A stretch of 64,000 nt of DNA from Kuafuiihalomonas sp964473255 (GCA_964473255.1 CAYYOT010000013.1:1-64000); one strand, 5' to 3'. Positions 53,933-62,638 are shown, numbered from the stretch's first letter. A program made the numbers and translations. The notes: generated from the sequence alone by a model not told the origin.

Positions 53933-54730
53933 GTGTCGCGGACGAAATCCGAAACTCGGCGGCTCCAGCCTTTCGGCGTCGAGGTTCTCGGCTTCGAGGT
54001 TCTCGGAGGGGTACCGGGGCCCGAGGACCGGCGCCGATTGCGGCACCTTCTGGCGACCCATGGCGTGGTCGTCCTTCGCGAGCTCCATCTCGAGGACCCG
54101 GACTTTGCCGCGCTGCTCGGCGCGCTCGGCCGACTCGTCTTCACCGAGGGCGAGCGACCCGTCCCCGGTCGAGTCGACCTGAATATCGTAACGAACCAAG
54201 GACGGACACGCCCACCCCGCAGTGTCTTTCACACCGACACGAGCTACGTGCGGCGACCGCCCGCTTTCACGGCGCTTCGGCCGGTCGCGCTGCCCGAGCA
54301 AGGCGGCGAGACCGTCTTCTCGGACCAGGTCGCCGCCTACGCTGCCTTGCCCTCAGTCGTGCGCCATCGGCTGAGGACGGCCCGCGTGGAGCACCGGGTC
54401 ACGGGACTCCGGGCCACAGATCTATCGGAGACCAAGAGCGTTCACCCACTGTTTCGCCGGCATCCGATGACCCACGACATCGCGCTCTATCTGTCGACGC
54501 CCGAGCGCTGTCGCTGGGCCTCCGACGAGCCGGAGACCCGGCTCGAGACGCTGTACGAACACTCCATCCACCCAGAGCGGACATATCGGCACGCGTGGAA
54601 GCCGGGCGACGTCCTGATCTGGGACAACCGTCGAACGATGCACCGAGCCGACCACTCCAATGTGGTCGGGATCCGCGCCTTTCACCGTGGGCTCGTCGCT
54701 GGCGAGGAGCCAATCCCGGCGTTTGTCTGA
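53933..54730 (+). CDS. TauD/TfdA-family Fe(II)/2-oxoglutarate oxygenase
   Basis: 265 residues, the usual TauD size. The facial triad is seen as HTDTSY (His100, Asp102) and MHRADH (His237), with the 2-oxoglutarate-binding Arg in GIRAFHRG. The segment HPLFRRHPMT is the normal TauD lead-in after the first motif. The start is GTG; no good ribosome site is seen. A near-exact 15-bp repeat inside codons 16-25 gives VEVLGFEVLGG. It is the first gene of a plus-strand operon and lies 22 bases before the cyclase. MysH, a different Fe/2-oxoglutarate oxygenase, tailors mycosporine-like amino acids in cyanobacteria, so an analogous late step is possible. Confidence 0.85.
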   Translation: MSRTKSETRRLQPFGVEVLGFEVLGGVPGPEDRRRLRHLLATHGVVVLRELHLEDPDFAALLGALGRLVFTEGERPVPGRVDLNIVTNQGRTRPPRSVFHTDTSYVRRPPAFTALRPVALPEQGGETVFSDQVAAYAALPSVVRHRLRTARVEHRVTGLRATDLSETKSVHPLFRRHPMTHDIALYLSTPERCRWASDEPETRLETLYEHSIHPERTYRHAWKPGDVLIWDNRRTMHRADHSNVVGIRAFHRGLVAGEEPIPAFV

Positions 54731-54752
54731 AGCGCCAAATCAAAGGAAAATC

Positions 54753-56489
54753 ATGTCAGTACTCTGCTTCATCGAACGCTTCGCCACGGCCTGGCAGGCA
54801 CGTTCCACCACGATCACCTCATTGGACGGGTTTCTCACCGCGATGGCCGAGGATCCGGACTTCGAAGCGTTCGCGACCCGCCTCAACGAAACGGATTGGT
54901 ACGACGCCGAGGTCAGTCGCGCTGCCGAGCAGCTCGACGCTACCGAGATTCTCTTCGTCCTCCGCCAGCTTACCGGCGGAGCGAGGCAGCCGCTTCAACG
55001 CTTTCTGTTTCTGACCGGCGAGCTGCTGACGAACTTCAATGAAGACTTTGGCGAGCGCTGGCTGGCCTGGGCGGAGGCAGCCGCGAGAGACGAGCGCGGT
55101 TCGCAGCCGCTGTATCAATGGGTCGAAAGCCTCCGCTACGACCCTCTGGAGGGCGACGACCACGCTCGTTTTCCGACATCCGGTTTTCGGCGGAGCAGCG
55201 GGACGGTCGTGAGCAACGAGGATGACCGCGTCATCGATGCCGTCTCGACCCTCCAGGTTTCTTCGTCCGTCCAGGTGTCGGACAAGACTCTGTCTTTGAG
55301 CAACCCGACCTTGGCACGCGTCTACGGTCCAGCGGGACGCTGTCTCGCGGTCGTCGACCGTAACGTCGAAAAGTTCTACGGCCCCCAGCTCGACGCCTAC
55401 TTTCGCCATCATCGAATCCTGCTCGAAAAGCGAGTCGTCCGTGCCATGGAAGTCGACAAGGATATCGGCAACGTCGAAGCGCTCCTCGCCGAATTCAAGC
55501 AGTTCGGAGTCGCGCGCCACGAGCCGGTGTTGGTCGTGGGCGGGGGCGTCCTCGCCGACGTCGCGGGCCTCGCGTGCGCGCTCTACCATCGCGGAACCCC
55601 CTACGTAATGCTCTCGACCTCCATCGTTTCGGGAATCGACGCAGGGCCTTCCCCGCGAACCTGCTGCGACGGCTTCGGGTACAAGAACCTCTTCGGCGCC
55701 TATCACCCGCCGGCTCTGAGCCTGATGGACCGCAGCTTCTTTTCGACGCTTCGTCCTGGGTGGCTCCGCCACGGTATCGCGGAGATCGTGAAGATGGCGG
55801 TCGTCAAAGACGCAACGCTGTTCGCTGACCTCGAGGCGGCAGGCCCGGCGCTCGTGGCGACTCGCTTTGGAACCCGTACCGTCGACGCCGGCAGCCGCAT
55901 CGACGGATTGAGCCAGGCGATCTTGGGCGCTGCCCTGCGGTCGTACGTTGAAGCCGAGTACGGAAATCTCTTCGAAACCCACCAGTGTCGGCCCCACGCC
56001 TACGGCCACACCTGGTCGCCGGGCTTCGAGCTCAGCGCGGGCTTGCTTCACGGCCACGCCGTCTCGATCGGAATGGGCTTCGGCGCCTACCTGAGTCATC
56101 AACGCGGGTGGCTTCCACGGGCCGACTTGATGCGGATCCTCAACCTCATCTCCCGGCTCGACCTGAGTCTGTGGAACGATGCGGTGGACGAGCCAGAACT
56201 CTGGTGGCAGGCGCAAAACAAGATCATCCAGAAGCGCGGCGGACACCTCGCCGCTCCTGTCCCCCGGGGCCGCGTCGGCGCGTGCGGATACATCGAAGAG
56301 CTCTCGCGAGACGAACTCATCCAAACGCTGACCGACTACCGCGACCTTTGCCACACCTTCCCTCGAGCTGGCGTTGGCCTCGAGCCTTTCTGCGTCGATG
56401 TTGGACTGGAAGATCCCGCATCCACGGTCCCGACGCAGCAGTCGCCGACCGAGCCGTCTCACGCCGACCGTCAAGGGGTCATCTCGTGA
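54753..56489 (+). CDS. mysA: Sugar-phosphate cyclase, desmethyl-4-deoxygadusol synthase-like, with N-terminal extension
   Basis: 578 residues; relatives have about 400. Residues about 165-560 form a dehydroquinate-synthase-like fold: AVVDRNVEKFYGPQ, EPVLVVGGGVLADVAGLACA (NAD site), the cyclase-typing motif DAGPSPRTCCDGFGYKN (from Asp296), KNLFGAYHPPALSLMD, EIVKMAVVKD and the metal-site HGHAVSIGMG. The motif and the neighbours fit DDGS (sedoheptulose 7-phosphate to desmethyl-4-deoxygadusol) rather than valiolone synthase, though motif reading alone cannot settle this. Residues 1 to about 160 are a helical region of unknown kind (RFLFLTGELLTNFNEDFGER). ATG 54753 follows AAAGGA. Confidence 0.85.
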   Translation: MSVLCFIERFATAWQARSTTITSLDGFLTAMAEDPDFEAFATRLNETDWYDAEVSRAAEQLDATEILFVLRQLTGGARQPLQRFLFLTGELLTNFNEDFGERWLAWAEAAARDERGSQPLYQWVESLRYDPLEGDDHARFPTSGFRRSSGTVVSNEDDRVIDAVSTLQVSSSVQVSDKTLSLSNPTLARVYGPAGRCLAVVDRNVEKFYGPQLDAYFRHHRILLEKRVVRAMEVDKDIGNVEALLAEFKQFGVARHEPVLVVGGGVLADVAGLACALYHRGTPYVMLSTSIVSGIDAGPSPRTCCDGFGYKNLFGAYHPPALSLMDRSFFSTLRPGWLRHGIAEIVKMAVVKDATLFADLEAAGPALVATRFGTRTVDAGSRIDGLSQAILGAALRSYVEAEYGNLFETHQCRPHAYGHTWSPGFELSAGLLHGHAVSIGMGFGAYLSHQRGWLPRADLMRILNLISRLDLSLWNDAVDEPELWWQAQNKIIQKRGGHLAAPVPRGRVGACGYIEELSRDELIQTLTDYRDLCHTFPRAGVGLEPFCVDVGLEDPASTVPTQQSPTEPSHADRQGVIS

Positions 56490-57304
56490 CGTCGTCCCTG
56501 CGACCGGTGACACCAAACACGATCCTGGCTGCGCGCCTTCACGAAGCGCTCGCGTGGGCTCGAACGCACGACGTGGCCGCGTCTCTGGTCGAGCATCTCG
56601 AGGCCTGCACCGCCCTGGCCGCTCCCCTCGAGCCTTACCTCGAGCGCCAGGCCAGTCCCGAGTCACCAGGCCGCGCCCAGCTCGCCGCGGACAGTCGGAG
56701 CGAGCCCTGGAAGAGACGCTTTGAGACATCGGCGTCGAGCCTACCCTTGGAGGCGGAGATGCTGAGCGGGCGCGTCGAAGGGCAGCTGCTGCGGATGCTG
56801 GTGCAGATCTCGGGCGCTCGGCGCGTGCTGGATATCGGCCTGTTCACCGGCTACTCCGCCCTGACCATGGCCGAAGCACTACCCCACGACGGCTTGGTCA
56901 CCGCCCTGGAAATCGACTCCTTCGTTGCCGACTTCGCGAAAACGCACCTGTCCTCGATGCCGGGCGGCGAAAAGATCGAGGTTCGGTTGGGGCCGGCGCT
57001 CGAAACTCTGCTGGCGCTGTCGGGTGAGGGTCGAGGCTTCGACCTCGTCTTTATCGATGCGGCAAAGACCGACTACCCAGCCTACTATCGGGCTCTCTTC
57101 GAGCTCGAGCTCCTGCACGAGCGAGCACTGGTCGTCGCCGACAACACACTATATCAGGGGGAAGTCTACGCTTCGGGTGGCCCTGGCTCATCTTCGGGCG
57201 TCGCCGTTGCCGAGTTCAATGAGCTGGTCCGCAAAGACCCGCGAGTCGAACAAGTCCTGCTACCCGTTCGCGACGGACTCACCCTGGCGAGGCGCGTAGC
57301 ATGA
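56486..57304 (+). CDS. mysB: O-methyltransferase, MysB-like
   Basis: 272 residues from GTG 56486, which overlaps the cyclase stop (GTGA). A class I SAM-dependent methyltransferase of the caffeoyl-CoA-OMT type: SAM motif I RRVLDIGLFTGYSALTMAEA, motif II-like VTALEIDSF, post-motif FDLVFIDAAKTDYPAYY and the C-terminal ALVVADNTLYQGEVY. MysB methylates desmethyl-4-deoxygadusol to 4-deoxygadusol, and the gene follows the cyclase as in known clusters. Its stop overlaps the next start (ATGA), so the whole unit is translationally coupled. A large upstream in-frame extension lies inside the cyclase gene and was ignored. Confidence 0.85.
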   Translation: MTSSLRPVTPNTILAARLHEALAWARTHDVAASLVEHLEACTALAAPLEPYLERQASPESPGRAQLAADSRSEPWKRRFETSASSLPLEAEMLSGRVEGQLLRMLVQISGARRVLDIGLFTGYSALTMAEALPHDGLVTALEIDSFVADFAKTHLSSMPGGEKIEVRLGPALETLLALSGEGRGFDLVFIDAAKTDYPAYYRALFELELLHERALVVADNTLYQGEVYASGGPGSSSGVAVAEFNELVRKDPRVEQVLLPVRDGLTLARRVA

Positions 57305-58746
57305 ACGATTGCGGGGCCAACCTCCGTCTGGTCGATGCCTCGGAAACATCGCCGGCGCCGAGCGGAGCAGAAGGCCGCTCCGAGGTTCAAGCAAGGGCCC
57401 TCGCGGAAGGGCTTTCGGCGTTGCCGCCGGTCGCCAGGACTTGGCTGACCCTGGCCACCCTCGGTGCCGCCCTGCCCTTAACGTCGGTCGCGACGCTCGC
57501 TGGTCTCGCAGCCGCACGCCCCCGTTCGAAGCGACGGTCGCGCTTCGCGAAGAAGGCCCGAGCCACCGGCATGACTGTTCTGCTCACCGGTGGGAAGATG
57601 ACGAAGGCGCTTCACCTGGCCCGCGCGTTCTCCGCCGCGGGCCATCGAGTGCTGCTGACCGAGTCCGTGAGCTATCCGGTCGTCAGTCATCGATACTCGC
57701 GGGCGGTCGACCGATTCTTCGTCGTCCCCGATGTTCGCCGGGAGCCCATCGCTTATCGGACCGCGCTGGCCGACATCATCGAACGCGAGGGCGTGGACGT
57801 CTTTGTTCCGGTGGCCAGTCCGGCGTCAGCTCGGATCGAGGCCAGTCTCGCCGCTCATGAGGTAGAAGGGTGTCGAGTCTTTCAGGCCTCGCCCAGTCTC
57901 ACGGAGCGCCTCGACGACAAGGTACAGTTCTGTCGACTGGCCGAAGACCTCGGACTCAGTGCGCCAACCGTCATCCCGGTAGAATCGCCGGAAGCCGTCC
58001 TCGACTTCGACTTTCGGAGCTACCCGCACCCCTTCATTCTTAAGAGTGTGCGCTATGACCCCGTCCATCGACTCCAGCAACTACGGCTGCCAAGCCCCGG
58101 AGTCGAACACCATGTGCGGCGCCTTCCGATCCGCTCCGACAATCCCTGGGTTCTTCAAGAGTTTCTCGTCGGGGACGAATACTGCACGCACAGCGTCGTC
58201 CACGAAGGCCGCATTGTCGCTCACGTGTGCTGTGCTTCGTCGGATTTTCAGGTCAACTATCGCTCGGTCGACCATCCGAGGATCGAGGCCTGGGTGCAGC
58301 ACTTCGTCGCCGCACTGAACCTCACCGGCCAGGTCTCCTTCGACTTCATCGAATCACCGGATGGCGAGGTCAAGCCGGTCGAGTGCAACCCCCGAACTCA
58401 CAGCGCAGTCACGGCGTTCGACGAGCCGGAGGCTCTTGCCCGAGCCTACCTCGGCCCGAAGGACGGTGAGACGCTCCGGCCTCGACAAGACGCAAAGCCC
58501 ACGTACTGGCTCGCCCATGAGGTCTTCCGACTCGGACGCGCAAAAAGCTGGGCTGAGGCGCGAGCCCGGATGGCGGTCATGCTCGGCGGACGCGACGCGG
58601 TCTTCGATGCAACCGACCCTCTCCCCTTTTTGGTCCTGCATCACGGCCAGATACCTTGGCTACTCCTGGAGAACTTGCTGCGGGGCCGTGACTGGCACCG
58701 TATCGACTTCAACATCGGCAAGCTGGTCGAAGCGGAAGGAGACTGA
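57301..58746 (+). CDS. mysC: ATP-grasp ligase, MysC-like
   Basis: 481 residues. MysC uses ATP to join glycine to 4-deoxygadusol, giving mycosporine-glycine. After a ~90-residue helical lead (LPPVARTWLTLATLGAALPL) come a Rossmann-like N-domain (TVLLTGGKMTKALHLARAFS), DVFVPVASPASARIEASLA and the ATP-grasp domain: LKSVRYDPVHRLQQLR, VLQEFLVGDEYCTHSVV, QVSFDFIESPDGEVKPVECN (metal and ATP ligands) and NPRTHSA. The last line is typical of the family. ATG overlaps the OMT stop by 4 bases. The chemistry is inferred from family and context. Confidence 0.82.
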   Translation: MNDCGANLRLVDASETSPAPSGAEGRSEVQARALAEGLSALPPVARTWLTLATLGAALPLTSVATLAGLAAARPRSKRRSRFAKKARATGMTVLLTGGKMTKALHLARAFSAAGHRVLLTESVSYPVVSHRYSRAVDRFFVVPDVRREPIAYRTALADIIEREGVDVFVPVASPASARIEASLAAHEVEGCRVFQASPSLTERLDDKVQFCRLAEDLGLSAPTVIPVESPEAVLDFDFRSYPHPFILKSVRYDPVHRLQQLRLPSPGVEHHVRRLPIRSDNPWVLQEFLVGDEYCTHSVVHEGRIVAHVCCASSDFQVNYRSVDHPRIEAWVQHFVAALNLTGQVSFDFIESPDGEVKPVECNPRTHSAVTAFDEPEALARAYLGPKDGETLRPRQDAKPTYWLAHEVFRLGRAKSWAEARARMAVMLGGRDAVFDATDPLPFLVLHHGQIPWLLLENLLRGRDWHRIDFNIGKLVEAEGD

Positions 58747-58748
58747 CC

Positions 58749-59774
58749 GTGACGCGGCTGCGCGTAATCCATCTCGTCGGGTCGCCAACCTCGACGTTCT
58801 TCTTCGAGCTTTCACGCCTCTACGCGACCGACGTCGTTCAGCCCGTGGACACCGTGTCCCAGTTCGTTCAGGTCGACCCTCGAGGGCGGTGGTCCGTCGG
58901 GCCCTCCCTGAACGAGCTCGAGGCGGTTGGGGGTGTACGTGACATGCTGGCGACCGTGCGTCCCGCCGACATCGTGGTTCCGCATACTCTCTGCGAAAGA
59001 GGTCTCACCGGCCTGCGGGCCTTCTTTTCGGACGTGCTCCAGCTTCCGCTCGTGGGCTCGAGCCCTCGCGTGCACGAGGTTGCTCTTGACAAGCGCTGGA
59101 CGCGAGCGACGGCGACCGCGGTGGGCGTAACCATCGCGCCTGGAGAGGTGCTGTTCGAAGAGCGGGAGCCGTCCTTGCCGCTTCCCTACGTGGTCAAGCC
59201 GGTACGGGCCGATAACTCCGACGGGCTCAGCTTAGTCCGATCGATCGTAGAGATCCCGGGAGCTCTTCATCGCGCCCTCGGTTTCGGATGCGCGGCGTTG
59301 GTCGAAGCCTTCGTTCCGGGGCGAGAGATCCGCGTCGGCGTGCTGCAGACGTCTGCCGGCTGTCGCGTCCTCCCCATGATCGAGTATTCGCTTTCCGAGA
59401 CACTTCCCATCCGAGTGCGCGAGGACAAACTCGATGCGTCCGCTGGTCGACTGCGACCGAGTCGACATAGCGAATCCGCGGTGATTCCTGCTCTTCTCGC
59501 ACCAGGTCTTCGAGCGAGGCTCGAAGATGCCGCTCTACGCATGCATCGGGGCCTCGAGGCTCGTGATTTTTCCCTGTACGACTTTCGCTGTCCAGGCGAT
59601 GACGAGGAGCCCATCCTGCTGGAAGCAGGTCTCTACTGGTCATTCGGGCCAGCGAGCATGATCTCGAGAATGCTTCGCAGCGAGGGTGCATCCCTGCCCA
59701 CCATCGCTGGGGAGGTCTGGCGACAGGCGGCTGCTCGGCACCCGCTGAAAGCTGAAAGGATGGACGCTGCCTGA
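58749..59774 (+). CDS. mysD: D-Ala-D-Ala ligase-like ATP-grasp enzyme, MysD-like
   Basis: 341 residues, the usual Ddl size. MysD attaches serine or threonine (or another amino acid) to mycosporine-glycine, giving shinorine or porphyra-334. Motifs: ADIVVPHTLCERGLTGLRAF, LDKRWTRATATAVGVTI, PYVVKPVRADNSDGLSLVRS (ATP-binding loop), ALVEAFVPGREIRVGVLQ and a C-terminal LYDFRC...ILLEAGLYWSFGP ligand cluster. GTG 58749 follows the previous stop by 2 bases. The amino-acid donor cannot be read from sequence. Confidence 0.8.
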   Translation: MTRLRVIHLVGSPTSTFFFELSRLYATDVVQPVDTVSQFVQVDPRGRWSVGPSLNELEAVGGVRDMLATVRPADIVVPHTLCERGLTGLRAFFSDVLQLPLVGSSPRVHEVALDKRWTRATATAVGVTIAPGEVLFEEREPSLPLPYVVKPVRADNSDGLSLVRSIVEIPGALHRALGFGCAALVEAFVPGREIRVGVLQTSAGCRVLPMIEYSLSETLPIRVREDKLDASAGRLRPSRHSESAVIPALLAPGLRARLEDAALRMHRGLEARDFSLYDFRCPGDDEEPILLEAGLYWSFGPASMISRMLRSEGASLPTIAGEVWRQAAARHPLKAERMDAA

Positions 59775-60517
59775 TGATGAAGGCGATGCTCTTCGGTTCG
59801 ATCGGAACCGTCATCGAAACCTCGGAGCTGCAGCGACAAGCCTACAACCAGGCTTTTCGGGATTGTGGAATCGGATGGGAGTGGTCCACCGACGAGTACC
59901 GCGCTCTCCTGCGAATACCCGGTGGACGAAATCGGCTCCGCGCGTACGCCCAAAGGAAGGCGCGAGCAACTCCCATGAACGGGATGCTGGACGAGGTGCA
60001 TCGGCGGAAGTCCGAGCTGTTCCGGCAGGCGTTGGCCTCTTCCGAGCTCGAGCTGCGGTCGGGCGTGGCTCGACTGCTGGCCGAAGCTCGAGCCGCCGAC
60101 GTTCGGACTGGCTGGGTGAGCACGACCGAGCGCGAAACAATTCAAACGATCGCGTCGCGGTTTCCCGATATTCTCGATGGATTTTGGGTGCAGACCGATC
60201 GGACGACGGTCGCGCGGGAAAAGCCACATCCCGACGCGTACCAGGCGGCGCTGTCCGCACTCGACGTTTCGCCCGCCCAAGCGGTGGCCATCGAAGATAC
60301 CGCGGAGAGCCTAGCGTCCGCCGTTCGGGCCGGCGTTGCCACCGCAGTCACGCCCGGCGCGTTCACCATGACCCACGACTTTGACAGGGCGGCTGGCGTG
60401 GTGTCCCGACTCGGAACCCCGGAAGAGCCTGCCGAAGTGATAAGCGGTCCATCGCCGATGAATCCACCGTGGGTTACGCTCTCGTGGCTCGACGGTCTTC
60501 GCTCCAGCGGTTGGTGA
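59774..60517 (+). CDS. HAD-superfamily protein (CbbY-like) without catalytic aspartates
   Basis: 247 residues. ATG 59774 overlaps the preceding stop (TGATG). The fold is CbbY/phosphoglycolate-phosphatase-like: cap region LQRQAYNQAFRDCGIGWEW, motif II GWVSTTERET, motif III REKPHPDAYQAAL and motif IV AIEDTAESLASAVRAG. Motif I, normally DxDGT, reads LFGSIGTVIET: both catalytic aspartates are gone (Gly8 and Ile10). Ordinary HAD phosphatase chemistry is therefore not expected; it could bind a phosphosugar or act as a scaffold. From memory, similar GSIGT proteins occur elsewhere, so this may be a real subfamily. It ends the mycosporine-type operon. Confidence 0.8.
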   Translation: MMKAMLFGSIGTVIETSELQRQAYNQAFRDCGIGWEWSTDEYRALLRIPGGRNRLRAYAQRKARATPMNGMLDEVHRRKSELFRQALASSELELRSGVARLLAEARAADVRTGWVSTTERETIQTIASRFPDILDGFWVQTDRTTVAREKPHPDAYQAALSALDVSPAQAVAIEDTAESLASAVRAGVATAVTPGAFTMTHDFDRAAGVVSRLGTPEEPAEVISGPSPMNPPWVTLSWLDGLRSSGW

Positions 60518-60624
60518 CCGGTCAGGGCCTCGGCCTACCCATTGCGGCGTCCCTTCGTCGATCTTGCGTGAGCGGAGATTCGGTGTCCGCCTTCGGACTC
60601 GCGTATCTCCTCCGAGCGCGGGCT

Positions 60625-61521
60625 TCAGAAGATGAGGGAGCGGGAGGTGAAGCCAAAGTTGGCGCGGAAGAACTCCCCGTTGACCGTGTCTTGTCCGTCG
60701 CCGGGATCGACGGTGAAGAGGTTGTCCCAGACGAAGGATGCGGCGATGTCTACCACGCGATTGCCCCAGGGGAGCGTGTAGCCGAAGAAGAACCCAACCG
60801 GGACGACTTCGGTGTGGTTCCTCCCGAGGTCCATGTCGACGAAGCCGCTCTCGAGACCGGCGAAGAAGCGCGCCGTCAGGTTGTGGGCGTAGCGTATCGG
60901 GACGTTGATTCCCCCGACCGTTCCTCCGTCCTCTTCGACGATGAGACCCACCCGCTCGGCAGCGTTGAGGTCGTCGAAGATGCTGACCGAGGTGAAGACA
61001 CCGGTATCGAGTCGGCCTCGACCCAGCCGGACGCGCACGGGGACGCCGGGGAGGATCTTATATGGACGACCGAGGTGGAAATTGAGCCGGGCGCCGACGT
61101 CGACGTCGCCGAACGTCAGCGCGTACGTGAGAATCACCGGGACCGTCTCGATCGTGACAAAGCCCGGCGTGAACTGCACGGGAATGAACAGCGCCGAGAT
61201 CTCGAGCTCGTTGAAGATCCCCACCGCCACGCCCGCACGCCAGCCAAACACCAAGGACTGATCCGCGGGTTCGATATTGGGCTGAAGCGGTCGCGGGACG
61301 GGATTGATCAGCCGGAAGCCCCCGTCGTCCGACGTGTCGCCTATCCGCTGACCGAAGGCCGGCGAAGAAAGCGGAGCGCTGATCCCTGCGAGTTCGTTGC
61401 GGTCGACGGTGATGTGGCGATTGGTGAATCGCCCGGGCGGCCCGAGACGTCGAGGCTTGGCGTCCGCGGGGAGGCTCCCCGCAAGCGAGACGACGGTGAA
61501 GAGTGCGGCGGCTAGCCTCAT
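60625..61521 (-). CDS. Outer-membrane beta-barrel protein, unknown function
   Basis: 298 residues from ATG 61521, chosen because it begins a signal peptide (MRLAAALFTVVSLAGSLPADA); the frame runs 30 codons further upstream. The body has alternating hydrophobic strands ending in aromatics (LEISALFIPVQFTPGF, DVDVGARLNFHLGRPYK, VFTSVSIFDDL, RFFAGLESGFVDM, VPVGFFFGYTLPWG), and the last residue is Phe (FTSRSLIF), as expected for a BAM substrate. Its start overlaps the upstream gene by 4 bases. The 107-base gap to the HAD gene shows nothing clear. Confidence 0.75.
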   Translation of the reverse strand: MRLAAALFTVVSLAGSLPADAKPRRLGPPGRFTNRHITVDRNELAGISAPLSSPAFGQRIGDTSDDGGFRLINPVPRPLQPNIEPADQSLVFGWRAGVAVGIFNELEISALFIPVQFTPGFVTIETVPVILTYALTFGDVDVGARLNFHLGRPYKILPGVPVRVRLGRGRLDTGVFTSVSIFDDLNAAERVGLIVEEDGGTVGGINVPIRYAHNLTARFFAGLESGFVDMDLGRNHTEVVPVGFFFGYTLPWGNRVVDIAASFVWDNLFTVDPGDGQDTVNGEFFRANFGFTSRSLIF

Positions 61522-61919
61522 CGCTTCAGGTCTTCCATCAACCGCTGCTCGAGCTCGGACCACTCGGCATCGGTGAAGGCTTTCCGGAACTCGATCTTCG
61601 TCTGAGTCCATTTCTTGCGATCTTCCTCGAACTGCGTTTCCCGATTCGGATTACAGGCCCGGTAGTCATCCGACGTTACGTCGTAGGTCGCGTCGACCTT
61701 GGCGATGCACGCATGAACCTCGCCCAACGTCTCACGTCGAGCGATGAAGTACTGTTCGAGGCCCAGGAGCTCGTTCTTCGCCATCTCCGCACGCTGTTCG
61801 TCAGTAATGACCTGGGAGATATGGACGTTCATCAGCTCGACGAGCTTGTAGAACGCCTTCGTTTCATCACCGTCGCCGGTGAAGTACATGACCATCATTG
61901 CGATTCCGACCCAAACCAC
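61518..61919 (-). CDS. Small membrane-anchored or exported protein, unknown function
   Basis: 133 residues from GTG 61919. A short hydrophobic start (VWVGIAMMVMYFTG) is followed by charged helices (AFYKLVELMNVHISQVITDE, EMAKNELLGLEQYFIARRET, two cysteines in ACIAKVDATYDV...RACNPNRE) and a Glu/Lys-rich end (RKKWTQTKIEFRKAFTDAEW). The cysteines may pair. No family is recognised. It overlaps the barrel gene and follows the lipoprotein gene by 3 bases, so the three form one unit. Confidence 0.6.
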   Translation of the reverse strand: MVWVGIAMMVMYFTGDGDETKAFYKLVELMNVHISQVITDEQRAEMAKNELLGLEQYFIARRETLGEVHACIAKVDATYDVTSDDYRACNPNRETQFEEDRKKWTQTKIEFRKAFTDAEWSELEQRLMEDLKR

Positions 61920-61922
61920 GGC

Positions 61923-62342
61923 TCACCTCAACCTATTGATCTTTTCGAACTCTTCTCGAGAGACCATCCCGCGCAGCTTCAACTGAAGCGCGACGTACGC
62001 TTCGCCGAGGCGGACCTGCTCCGCCGTTGCTCGCTGAAAAAGGTCATTCGTCCGCTCCTCGAAGTACGGCTCGTCGCCGTCGAGCTTGAACAGCTCAGCC
62101 TCGTAGGCGGCCCGCTTGACCCGGTACTCGCGGATGAGCGCATCGAGTCCGAGATACAGCTCGGTGACGGCTTCCGCGCGATCGCGGTCCCGGACGATGA
62201 GTTCGATTCTGTCGATCTTGCTCTCGATCCGCGCCTGCATCGCAACGATGGGATGAGAAGGCGGACCACTCGGAGTCTTGCAGCTCACGGCACCCCCGAG
62301 CGCCATGAGAACCGCCAGATGAAGCTCCCCCATTCGCGGCAT
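61923..62342 (-). CDS. Small lipoprotein with coiled-coil region
   Basis: 139 residues from ATG 62342 (a second ATG at 62333 is possible). The signal has lipobox GGAVSCKTPSG (about Cys21). The remainder is helical and charged (QARIESKIDRIELIVRDRDR, ELYLGLDALIREYRVKRAAY, AELFKLDGDEPYFEERTNDL, EEFEKINRLR), likely a coiled coil. The function is unknown. First gene of the minus-strand trio with the small membrane protein and the beta-barrel; a periplasmic or outer-membrane complex is possible. Upstream, 62343-62638 is a divergent control region with no gene seen. Confidence 0.6.
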   Translation of the reverse strand: MPRMGELHLAVLMALGGAVSCKTPSGPPSHPIVAMQARIESKIDRIELIVRDRDRAEAVTELYLGLDALIREYRVKRAAYEAELFKLDGDEPYFEERTNDLFQRATAEQVRLGEAYVALQLKLRGMVSREEFEKINRLR

Positions 62343-62638
62343 GCCGATTGGATAGGGCGCCGGAAGCTCAAGATCAATGGACGCAGAAGCGAATCTACTT
62401 CGTGCGAGCGCAGACGTGACGCCGAAGACCGCTTCTTCATCCCACGAACGACGGGGCGGCGATTGACTCTTTCCACGATGATGGACGACGACCGAGGCCA
62501 CTGACGACAGACCTGAGGATGAAGGCCGACCGAAGGCCGGCATGAGCCGGTCGCGCGCGTGCGCTCGAGTCTGACGACTTTGCCTTTGTTCTCCGTGGCG
62601 ACGGTCCGCTGGGAGCAGAGCATTACTTGGAGGGATCG

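Noticed and set aside
54819..56729. Antisense frame of 636 codons opposite the cyclase and methyltransferase
   Set aside because: The sense genes have diagnostic motifs and overlapping start/stop codons.
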